DNA of 64,000 bases, from the NCBI GenBank assembly GCA_963969365.1, contig OZ017757.1, positions 1,674,001 through 1,738,000 on the forward strand, written 5' to 3'. The notes beneath the pieces are model-generated. The model was not told where the DNA came from and did no database searches. It was given only the letters and a program-made list of their open reading frames with translations. Below, piece after piece: positions 44,176-61,706 of this stretch. Made by a program: the position numbers and the translations under genes. This DNA is from Asterochloris sp. CNOR1. Taxonomy: Eukaryota; Chlorophyta; Trebouxiophyceae; Trebouxiales; Trebouxiaceae. Every line of letters begins with the position of its first letter. The stretch's first letter is position 1.

Positions 44176-46759
44176 TCATCCAGGCTTGCTGGCACGCCTG
44201 TTAGCCACAGGCTCAGTCAAAGCCGTGCACTGCTCAAACGCAGCCAGGGCCACAGTGCCGCCAGCACGCCTGCGCAGCATACGCTTTACAGCAGGCACCC
44301 TGTGCAGCCACCGCACCACGAGAGCTGCGAGCAGGAGGACCATCAGGCACGGAGGAGCAGCAGCTGCCAGCCTGTTGGGCTCGTCAGGAATGTGTGGAAT
44401 CGGGGCTAGGGACTGCTGTGGGTCCAGGCTGTGCACGCTGCCACGAGCAGCCTGAAGGATGGCGGCTCCCAGAGGCCAGTCCACAGTGGTGCTGCGGCCA
44501 TCAGGCAAGCGCAGCGCGTTGGCAAATGTCAGGCGCCGCTCTTCCATACCCAATTGTAGCCCCGTGTGTAAAAATGCCACAATGTAGGCAGCACTGCAGC
44601 CGTCGACAAGCAGCACTTTTCAGGTGAGCAGGCAGAACCAAAGACATCAGGAAGGCCTGTGCTGTTGTTAGAGGGCCACAACAATGCCAGCATTACACCA
44701 GGCAGCAGCAGCTTGGCTAGCAGCAGGGATGCAGCCACGCAGCGGAGATGTCAGCTGAACTCTGGAGGTCATGGGCAAGACAGGGCCTTCCGGGGCCCCA
44801 TGTCTGGGTGCAAGCTAAGCAAATGCTCATGGACCGCAGCATGTGAGTCAAAGTGAATGGCGCAAGCAAACCTCACCTGAAGCAGAACTGCAGCATGAGC
44901 GCAGTGCTGAGGTTGCGGCCCTCATGCTGCTGCTGCAGCGCTGGCCACTGCAGACTGCAGTGCTGCTGCCCCGCAGCCTCCAGCTCTGCTAGGCTGGCAG
45001 TCTCAGGGAGGCCTAGGAAGCGGGCTGTCCATGCAAAATTTTCGATGCCGACAAAGTGGCCTGCATGCAGATAGGTTGGGGTGACTTGAGGCTGCCCACA
45101 GATTGCCACAGCAATGGTTGCAGGGATGGACCCAAGACAAAGGCGGCCCTGTTGTCATGGCTGGCCTGAGCTACAGCACTGTTCTGGTGGCAGTGCTGAG
45201 CAGCAGTCCTGTGCTGGCTTCACCATTCCAGAGCAATTAAAGGCTGTTGCTCCCAATCAGGGACCAAGGCAGGGCACAGCAGAGGCAATGGTGCAGCAGA
45301 CCCTAGTATCTGTGGTACAAGCACTCTGCATTGACTGAGCAGCAGCCCCACCTTCAAGGGGCAGAATCTTGCCAAAGGGGCAGCTTGTGTCATTGCAGGC
45401 CCCAGCCAGCAGCCCGGCAGCAATGGCTCGGCATAGCCCAAAATCGCCGCCCCCGACCACTTCGTTGGCGGCATACCCTGTTGGCAGGCAGGGGTCCACG
45501 ATTTGGGCAGAGCCATCCTCAGCTGTGAGATTGACGGCCTGACTGACAGAGGCTGAAGCAGCCAGGGCCTGGGCTGTGTCCTGTCCAAAACCCAGAAAGC
45601 TGTGGGTGTGCACTCGGAGCTTCAGCCCTGCTAGCTGTACCTCAAATGTGTTGGGTCCAGCCTCGGCGCCTGAGGGCTTGAAGCTCACCTGTGTGGCAGA
45701 ATAAGATTGATTTATGACACTGATGATGCATGAGCCCTGCCAAAGCTGTTGTCACTGAGAGCATACTCGCTCTGAGAGGCACACCTGGCCAGGAGTGCAG
45801 GCCTGTGCTGTGTTGCTGAGCTCAGGGTGAGCTGCTGACAGGCACAGCTGGGCAGAAGGTCGTGGCCACTGGTGTGATGCACAGCCGTGCAGCAAACGGG
45901 GCCCACTGGTGTGGGCTTGTGACAGACTCAAAGGGCAGCGGTCGCCGTGAGTCACCTGTGCAGAGGCACCGCCGAGCTCCAAGACGCCCATGAAGGGGAC
46001 GCTGTCCGGCACAGCCAGTGCATGCTTCCGGAGCCCAGGGCTGTTCAGGACGGCGCTTTGCAGGGCCCCGCTGGCATAGTTGGCTGCCAGAAAGCCGTAC
46101 ACGCCTTCCAGGCTGCCGGGCAGGGCAAAGGCCCATGAGTGCTCAAATCGAAAGGTCGAGTGTGCCAGAGTGTGGCCGCAGCTGCTCAAGATGGCGCTGG
46201 CTGCGCTGGCAGCCATGATGCGCAATCCAGCAGTCGCCATGAGCTGGATGGGAGTGGCTGCCTGCTGCGCAGCGGGCACCTGCGATGTCACGTGGCATGG
46301 CCAGTCAACACTCAGCTTCATTGCTGTGCATCAGCAGGCCATGCATCAAAAAGCAGCATGGTCACCACCATGCAGTCGAGCTTGGCAACTTGAGATAAAA
46401 TGCCTCATTGGCACGACTTACTTGCAGCGCTGCGAAGGATAAAAGGGGAACAAGGGACTGGCCTGCATACTCAGGGGCCTCAGCAAACGCTGATAGTCCA
46501 GGGGAGACCTTCAGGCTTGCTGGATGGGTCAGCAGAGGGAGACCAGATGCGGAGCGGCCAAACTCATAGACATGAACCCTGCTTCCACTGCTGCCAGCAT
46601 CAATAATAATGGTCCAGCGTCCTTGCACAACCTGCAGCAAGTGGTGGGCAACCCATTGATGATCTTTGGTCTTGACTTGAGCACAGCAAAGTTCTAGCTG
46701 AAGGGGTACAAGGCCCTCACCTTCAGGAGCAGGCCCAGCACAAAGCAGGCCAGTCGCAT
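44176..46759 (-). CDS. Apyrase / GDA1-CD39 nucleoside di- and triphosphatase, endomembrane type
   Basis: These ectoenzymes or Golgi enzymes strip phosphate from NTPs or NDPs and clear nucleotide products of glycosylation. The short first exon from 46759 (MRLACFVLGLLLK) gives a signal anchor. Then come IIIDAGSSGSRVHVYEFG (ACR1) and SPGLSAFAEAPEYAG (46640-46425), ATAGLRIMAASA (ACR2/3, about 46240), GVYGFLAANYASG (ACR3/4), GVLELGGASAQVTHG (ACR4, about 45985-45950), LRVHTHSFLGFGQDTA (about 45620) and GHFVGIENFAWTARFL (about 45060). The last exon (44555-44176) has NALRLPDGRSTTVDWPLG and a C-terminal helix LMVLLLAALVVRWLH with a basic tail. Membrane helices at both ends match the CD39/GDA1 layout. 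The internal exon borders were placed approximately. Confidence 0.9.
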
Positions 46760-46891
46760 ATGCCCTGGGCTTCATGGATGTTTTGTGTTCCACTTCTGCT
46801 TCTAGGACTTTCGGCCAAAGTGGGCATGTAGAGCTCCTGACTGCCGCCTGCCGCAGCAGCTTCAGGTGGAGCTCCTGCTGCTGGCACGAGC
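46760..46891. promoter_or_regulatory. Bidirectional promoter between apyrase and ATG1
   Basis: Only 132 bp separate the divergent start codons. I see no clear TATA box. Shared control of the two genes is possible but not shown by the sequence. Confidence 0.4.
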
Positions 46892-49800
46892 ATGAGTCAA
46901 CAGGTGCAGTCCTTTCCAGGGAGGATGATTGCCAGCTACGAGCTCAAGCACCAGATTGGCTCCGGCAGCTTCGCGGTGGTTTGGGAGGCCGTGCACCGGG
47001 AGACTGGCCAGGTGGTGGCACTCAAGGAGATCAAGATGGACAAACTGAATGCCAAGCTGAGGGACAACCTGAAGAGCGAGGTGGCCATCCTGCAGCAGAT
47101 ACACCACAGGAACATCGTGCGCCTCCTGGACGTGATGCAGGTGAGGGGTGCCACGGCGCTGCAGGCAAGGTTGCCCCATTACACAGCTGTCTGCCCCTAG
47201 CACTGCTTGTGCAACGCAGAAGCAGCAGGAAGTACCTCCACATGCTGTCATGAGCAGCGCTGCCGCATGGAAGCTGACATTGCAGAATGAATGAGGCCAT
47301 CATTCAGTGGCAGTGCAGGGGTAAGACAGTGCAGGGCTGAGGGCAAGGGTCCCCAGCAGGGGTTTCGGAGTGCCCAGGGACATGATCTGCTCTGTCAGTA
47401 GCACCTGAACAGGCCATAGGCTGTCTCATCCACAGACAGATTCACCAAATCTCATCCCGGAGCTGGCTTGCAGCTAGACCTGCAGCACCTATGGTGGCTG
47501 GCTAATAATGCAGGATGTCCAGGGCTGCTGCATGACATGGGCACAACAGGAAGGTTGCCGACGGCAGATCTCCCAAAAAAGTCACACTGTTGTTCCGCCA
47601 GGATTTGGTTGAGATTAGTGGTGGGCACAGCCTGTCAGCAACAAGGAGCCACATAGCATCAAGCCACCAAGTGTCCCCTGCAGCTGACGCTGCTTGCATT
47701 CTCAGGCTTGCAACACCAATTTGCCCCTGCAGGTTGCGCAGGCACATGCCACATCTTGCAAGGTTTCCCAGGTAGGTACAGCATGTGCTGCTGCAGGAAG
47801 GCAGCAACACATGTGTAGGGAAGGCTCCCATCTTGCTGTCTCCCTTTGTCCCTGCTGCCCCCCTCATCGCCGCAGGAGGCTCCTGCAGGGGCAAGGCCCA
47901 CGCCTATGCAGCCCCCGTGCTCACATTGGGGTTCATCCGGAAGGCCACCGACCTCTCCGCAAGGCCACGCACCTCTCCGAAAGGCCACCGACCTCTCTGC
48001 TACTGCAGGAGGGCTTAGTGCATTCCTGGCCATTCTCTACATCTTGTGCCTCAGCAGCACCAGAGGGCAGAGAGTGACCTGCACCTTGGGGTCGTGCCTG
48101 CACACAATTCTTTGTTTTGTGTGCTGCAGGAGGGCAGCAACATGTTCCTGGCCATGGAGTTCTGTGCAGGAGGGGACCTGGCGGGCTACATTCGCCGCTG
48201 GCGTCGCGTCCCAGAGGTCACCGCCTGTGCTGTCATGCGGCAACTGGCTGCGGGGCTGCGCCAGCTCTGGTCCAAGAACCTGGTGCATGTGAGTTGCTGC
48301 AGCTGTTCTGGGGACAGCAGGGACAGATGTGGGAAGGGGTGCAGAGGTAATTGTCGGCAAGTTGGGCGCCAGAATAGGGGCCCAAGAAGCTTTGTGCATG
48401 CAGCTATGTGGTGGCAATTGCATGGCGCTCAGGAGCGCCTTCCGAGACCTGCTCTTGCACATGCTCATGTGGGTGGGCATGGCTGTGAAGGCTCAAGGTT
48501 GCGCTCGGCAACAGGTCAACTGGCTCTGGGTGCCCTGCGACTGCTGCCCTGCTGCTCTGCAGAGGGATCTGAAGCCGCAGAACCTGCTGCTGTCCGACAA
48601 TACCCCCCAGGCGGTGCTGAAGATAGCAGACTTTGGCTTTGCGCGCAACCTTGAGCCCCAGAACCTGGCAGAGACGATGTGTGGCTCACCTCTGTACATG
48701 GCGCCAGAGATCCTGCAGGTGAGCACGCAGTGCGGTGATGATCGGACGGTGGTGACTGAGGCAGATGCTCCTCTTCACCACACAGATGTTGAGCCAGCCT
48801 TTACTCCAGTCGCTTTGCCAGCGATGCTCACTCTGGTTTGCATGAGCATCTCCTGGTTCCAGAGCAGTGCAGGCGCCATCATGCCCCCGCGCCCTGCCTG
48901 CTACACCTGCAGCTTGCGTGCCCAAGTGCCAGTCTCTTCCTGTGACGCTGCAGTGGCCTGCTCAACATGTTGATCACCCGCCCCTGCCGGCTGGTCTGTC
49001 ACACATCAAGCTGCCCAGTTGCTGGACACTGCCTGCCTGCAGTTCCACAAGTATGACGCCAAGGCAGACCTGTGGAGCGTGGGGACCATCCTGTTTGAGC
49101 TGCTGGTGGGCAAGCCGCCCTTTAACAGCTTCAACCAGATGCAGCTGCTGCAGAACATTCAGCGCAATGAGGCCAGGATCCCTGATGCTGTGGCTTGCCA
49201 GCTCGGTGACTCCTGCAAGTGAGCAGCGCAGCTGCTTCGAGTCAACTATTGGCCAGCCTGAGTGCATTGTGCTTGCCACCAGTGCTCCTGCCCGCAAGCA
49301 GGGGCTTGATTGCAGCTCTGCTCAATTCTGGTAGTCAATGATAGGCTGAAGCAACAGGTGCCCAGTGCATGTCATGTTTTTTCCTGGCTGCAAGCAGCCC
49401 CCTCCCTGCCTCTGCAATGGCCACCTGAGAGCTGATGTCCGCTGCCATTGCTCGATGTGTGATGGGAACCTGCTGCGGCCAGCCTACACTGAGGCAGCAC
49501 CCATCCTGTGCAGCATCAGTGTCACTGCAGGCAGTGGGAGGAGCAGTTTGAGGCACGCAGGCTCCTGCTGCACTGCAGGGATCTGATCTACAGCTTGTTG
49601 AAGAGGAACCCAGTGGAGCGCATCAGCTTTGAGGAGTTCTTCTCGCACCCCTTCCTGGGGTTGCGGGGAGGGCCTGTGGCGTCCATGATGATGAGCAGGG
49701 TGTGCAACCAGGCAGAAGCAGCAGCAGGTGAGTGCTAGGCAAGATGAGCAAGCACTGCTGGCTGAGGTCAAGTTGGCCTGTGCTTCACCAGCAGGGGATA

Positions 49801-52800
49801 GATGGGACTGCTGGCTGAGCAGCTATGGTACTGCTATGTGCTGCACTGCCGTCTTGGGGGACGTTGTGCCCATCATGATGATGAGCAGGGTGTGGTTGTG
49901 GACACGGCCTGCAGCAGGTGGGCTGTCTGCATGCTGCAGGGCAGGCTTTAGCAGTCTTGGCTGCTGTGGCAGATGTTCCTGCATATCGCCGTTGGATAGC
50001 AGTGGCACTCTGCAGCAAGGAGACCAGTTGCTTGCTGATACGCACCTTAAAAAATCGTCTGGGCGAAGCTTCATTGAGCATCACTGGCTGCTCAACAGCT
50101 GCCTGCAGAGTTTTTCTCTGACCAGGGCTCCTGCACAGCTGCTCTGTGCCGTGCAGGAGATGCAGCCAATGTACAGCGCATCGCAGGGCAGCCAGTCACC
50201 GCCTGCGACGGCAGTCTGCCCTTTGTGTTGGACGACGATGCAGTGGCCACGACCTTTGCGGAGCCCCTGCCCTCGCACAGCCAGCGTCTGCTGGCGCAGC
50301 CCCTGGCAGAGCACCAGCCGCCGCACCGCAGTCCCAGCAGGGGCAGCTCCCCTGAGGGCGGGGCAGAACCTCAAGGGTTTGGCCCCGAGCGGGACATAGG
50401 GCCGCACGCTCAGGGCTTGGCAGCATACAAGGCAGCGCTGCATCTGCAGAGCCAGGGCAGTGCAGGGCGCCAGGCGTCGCAGGGGCTGTCGCCGCATGTC
50501 GCACACCTGGCAGTGCAGCGGCCGCGATTTGGGCATAAGACGTCGGCCGGGGCACAGGCAGGTGGGTTATGGTAGCGTATGGGTTTTTACTGCACCCTTG
50601 ATCCAGGCACACTGTCTACAAGGGATGCCAAAGGCGCACAAAAATGTTCACCAGCGTGATGTGAGTAGCCTCAACACCTAGGCAGCCAGCTGGATACAGG
50701 GGGGTGAAGGGGGAGGGCGGGTGCAACACCCCCCGGATCCCATGCCCCTTTCTGATTGCTGAAGTGCTGAGCACTCTGCATGCCTGTACCCTGCAGGGCG
50801 GCGCCATGTGCAGGCTGCAAGGACCCCCTCCGTGCCTGTGCCAGGCCTGGGGCCAGCAGCCCTCAGTCAGAAGGAGGCAGCACCCCAGGGTCTCAGCAGG
50901 CACCCTTCGCTGCCAGGCACACCGCCAGGGACGCACCCCGCGCCTGTGACACCTGCAGGAGGCGGGCCTGATGCAGCTCGGCCTGGGCTGCAGGGGCACC
51001 CGGTGGTGCAGCACCCCCTGCAGCAGCCGGTGGGTGGGTCTGCATGCTGGGCTGATTTGATAACAGCTGCTGCTCTGCCAGGCTTGGGACATCCTGTGCC
51101 ACAGCAGCCGCAGTGCTTGATACAGTTCAGAGACTGCAGCACTATCTGCAGCAGGCGGTGCGTGGGGCTGCACGCTTTAGCAGCTGCTGCTGGAGTGCAC
51201 CGTGCCTGGGTGTGTAGTCTCAAGCTGCAGCTGCCATTGTGTGTGCAGTTTGTCACAGTGCTTGAACAGTGAGGTGTTGCATGCGGTCGCATGTTGGGCT
51301 GTCTCTACGGCTTCTGCTGCTTACGTCGGCAATGGGAGACCCTGTGCTGCAGCCGCCGCAGTGCTTTGCAGGCTGTTGTTGCAGCGCTCAGACAACAAGC
51401 CCGCCGCTAGCATCAGGCTGGGCATGCTCTGCCCCACACAGCACCGCAGCAGCTGTCCTGTATGGCTTGCGCAGTTGTCGCCTGCACGTGCCAGCGGTTT
51501 CCAAACAGCCCAGGCCTGCTGATGTGCACCTCACACACCAGCCTGACCCCTGGCAGCCTGTCCATCCCTGCAGGCCAAAGGTGGGCGCAGCCTGACAGAC
51601 AGTCTGGAGGAGGATGAGGGTTACGTCATCATCCATGGTCCCCGAAGTGCAGTTTCTGGCCAGGACAGGTAAAATTGCACAGGCCTGCAGCTGCATAGCG
51701 CCGCACTGTGGAGGCTGGCAGGCCCGCTGCAGCCAACAAACAGGCTGCACTGTGAAGCTGCTCTCGAGTGGCATTTGAATGCGTCAGGCTGCCCTTCATC
51801 CCCCCAGATCCTGAGCTGACAGCCACATCTTTCCTGTCCTTGTTGTTTGAAGCACTCTCATATCGCCCATCACGCTGACCTGCTTGTTTCAGACAGGTGC
51901 TCATGCCTGCTGCCAACAGCAATCATTGCCGCTTCCATGCAGCATCCCCTTGCAACTGCCTGCTTGATCGTCTGCACTCTTGTTGCAGCTCCAGGCAGGA
52001 CAGCCTCTCGTCTGGAGCAGGCAGCCCCCTGCGCGCGCAGCAGGCATCCTTGGCACGCACGTCACCCCGCCTGCAACAGCTGCAGCCTGCCCTGCGCCAG
52101 AACTCCGCACAGGACCAGGCTGCCGCTGCCCAGACCCAGCAGTCACAGCCGCAGTCGCGGCAGCAGAGGCCCACAGGGCCGCACGGTTCCCAGCCCATGG
52201 GCCAAGACCCTCAGCAGACCTTAGCTGCGCCCCAGCCAGGCTCGGAGTCGAAGCCCGCAGAGGCAGCCCCCCAGAGCAAGGGGTTCAGCCCAGGAGCATT
52301 GCTGGATGCCTTCTATGGAGCCCACAGCTGCGCAGTAGACAGGCTGGGGCAGCTAGCAGGCTTGCTGCAGACGACGGCCGAGCGCGCTGCGCAGGCGGGC
52401 AGCCCCAACCAGGCGGTCGCCCTGGGGCTGCTGTCCCTGCAGCTGCTGTCAGCTGGCCTGCAGGGCCCTGCAGGGCCGCACGCCGTTCCCCCCTTTTTGC
52501 AGCCCGGGAAGAAGGCTGCTGCTGCACCAGCGCCATCAGGCAGTGGCTCTTCCATCACTTCTGCTAAAGGGCTAGCCCCTAAGGCAGCGGCAGCCCTGAC
52601 TGCGCAGTTCCAGAACGCAGTGCAAGCCACTCAGGCGGTGAGTGGGCGCCTTGTCATTCTGCATGCCAGCACTCTTTTTTGGCCATGCCTGAAGGTTTGC
52701 TCCTACCTCAGTGTTCTATGGCCTTGCCAACCAGAGTAATGAGTGCACACAATTAACTTCAGCTGTGATGCCGCCTGCAGCAGTACACATGGTTGTGCGT

Positions 52801-53607
52801 GCCTGTCCTGCTAGGCTGTTGGGCTGCACGAGCTGTGCTGGCTGCCCCTGAGTCCAGACTTTTCCGCATCAGAAAGCCCCATTCATGCCTGCTGCAGCAT
52901 GTGGATGCCCTGACGCCAGCGAACAGGGAGGCTGGGCTGCCCCGAGTCTGGGATCTGGTGTACCAGGCGGGCCTGCAGCTGGCCTGCACTGCGGGGTGCG
53001 AGGAGCTGATGGGAAGTATGGCCGCCAGCTGCCAGCACTATGCCCAGGTGCAAGCACCTTGGCACAGCACAGGCTTTGGTGGTGTGGGCTGCAACCCACC
53101 CAACTGCCTGCATGTGCAGCGTCTGAGAGACAGCATATCGACCGCAGAGGTCTTGGCCTTTCTAAATGCAGCAAAGTGCTGTTGTGGTGGCTTATGCACA
53201 ACAAGCAGAGCAACTGTAATGTGCTTGACTGGTCTCATTCCTTGTTGGGAAGGTGGTGTCCTGTGCACATGGTGTGAGCCAGCACTGTGCGCACTCGTGC
53301 AGCTGCCGCCACCGACTGCAACGGGAGTGCCTGTGGCCACCACAACGTTGCCTTAGATGGTCTCATCCGTACGGCATGTGTGCTGGCAAGCTCTGCCTCC
53401 CCCAGTAGCCTCCTCCTGTTTGCTGAGGCTCTCCTTGCTGTGCAGGCCGGCATCTTGCTCATGCTACTGCACCAACAGCCCGTCCAGACAGACCAGTCCT
53501 CCTTCAGTCCCAGCTGTAATCTTCTGCCTGCTGACAGGCAGCGCCTGCAGAAATATGTGCCATCCATCGCTGCTCGACTTGCAGACGCTGCCCGGCAGGC
53601 CTTCTGA
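46892..53607 (+). CDS. ATG1: ATG1/ULK autophagy-initiating Ser/Thr protein kinase
   Basis: The kinase starts the autophagy cascade with ATG13 in the cytosol. Exons: 46892-47140 ([23 protein letters not shown]), 48130-48288 ([19 protein letters not shown]), 48563-48718 ([42 protein letters not shown]), 49043-49218 ([20 protein letters not shown]), 49579-49727 ([20 protein letters not shown]), 50157-50561, 50797-51029, 51574-51668 ([10 protein letters not shown]), 51989-52637, 52898-53047 and 53445-53607. All catalytic landmarks are present: the glycine loop, VALK lysine, HRDLKPQN split by an intron, DFG and APE. A long Gln/Pro/Ser linker precedes the C-terminal EAT/tMIT-type helices ([40 protein letters not shown]), where ATG13 binds in known ATG1 proteins. 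All junctions checked up to 53047 keep phase. The last acceptor could lie further upstream. Confidence 0.93.
47786..48036 (+). repeat. Two decayed copies of ATG1 exon 2 acceptor and start
   Basis: CTGCAGGAAGGCAGCAACA at 47790 and CTGCAGGAGGGCTTAGTGCA with TTCCTGGCCAT at 48003 both mirror the real junction CTGCAGGAGGGCAGCAACAT with TTCCTGGCCATGGAG at 48124. The copies are about 335 and 121 bp upstream. Confidence 0.8.
47940..48000 (+). repeat. Three tandem 20-bp units in ATG1 intron 1
   Basis: AGGCCACCGACCTCTCCGCA and two near copies, each differing by a few bases, stand head to tail. Confidence 0.85.
49870..49922 (+). repeat. Copy of the ATG1 exon 5 end and donor
   Basis: ATGATGATGAGCAGGGTGTG and a GCAGCAGGTG end at 49686-49730 (the real donor) recur at 49875-49920, about 190 bp into the intron, with the donor GT kept. 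Confidence 0.8.
51018..51390 (+). repeat. Degenerate repeat array starting at the ATG1 exon 7 donor
   Basis: CTGCAGCAGCCGGTGGGTGG with a following TGCTGCT run at the real donor (51019-51075) is echoed at 51154-51200 and, weakly, at 51280-51330. A second block, CAGCCGCAGTGCTTGATACA at 51104, is echoed by CCGCCGCAGTGCTTTGCAGG at 51355. The period of the larger unit is roughly 250 bp. Confidence 0.6.
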
Positions 53608-53888
53608 CTGGCAATTTGTGGCATCACTGTCTTTTGTCCTCCTGCATCAATTCACCGCAAGCCTCTCCTGTTCAAGCCATTTTATGTACAGCATCCTTTC
53701 AGCATGTGATGCATGCTTTGTATCGTCCTTTGCAAATATGATACAAAATTCTTGGCATGCAAAGGCTGCCACTGAACTGTCTATCAGCTATATGCTCATG
53801 ACGAATCCCAGCGCCCTTGTCCTTAAAAGAGCTTAAAGCTGCTTGTGCTGTTCAATTTTATGTAAACTAATCGTGCATTTCTTGCATG
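53608..53888. other. Convergent 3' region
   Basis: AT-rich, between the ATG1 and helicase stops. TGTAA at 53861-53865 on the plus strand is a plausible ATG1 poly(A) element, 254 bp behind the stop. Confidence 0.45.
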
Positions 53889-61276
<7,388 letters not shown>

Positions 61277-61706
61277 GACCTACTGTTGCCCGGCCCCTCC
61301 CCCCTTGCAGTGATGAGCAATGCTCCCGCGGATGACGCAGCAAATCCGCTGAGCGGTAAGGGTGTCATGGGTCGCCAACCTCGCATGAGTGGCTGGTTGC
61401 CACACACTGATTGCCACACACATGAGTAGCTCTTGCCCATGGCAGCTCAACAGTGGCTGACTTATGTGATAGCCCTTTTAAGAATGCGTGGTGGCGCCGC
61501 CATGCAGAAGATAAGATGGCAGCAGACCCTGGTGTTGTGGTGCTGCTGGCTCGCAGTCCCCACCAGACGAGCTGTAGCTGCCAATACAGATGGTGGGCCT
61601 GCTTGACGTCTGACACCGCATCGGCGCTCATTTCATTGGCGGGGGGGGCTCCCAGTGCTGCCAGCTGCATACAAAATGCTGTCATCGCGCCGTATCCAGG
61701 GCTGAC
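61277..61706. promoter_or_regulatory. Divergent upstream region of helicase and LRR genes
   Basis: It contains an ATG-led short frame at 61313 (MSNAPADDAANPLSG) with a GTAAGG donor at 61358, which could be a 5' exon of the plus-strand gene. A TTGCCACACA unit is duplicated at 61396-61420. No TATA box is obvious. Confidence 0.35.
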
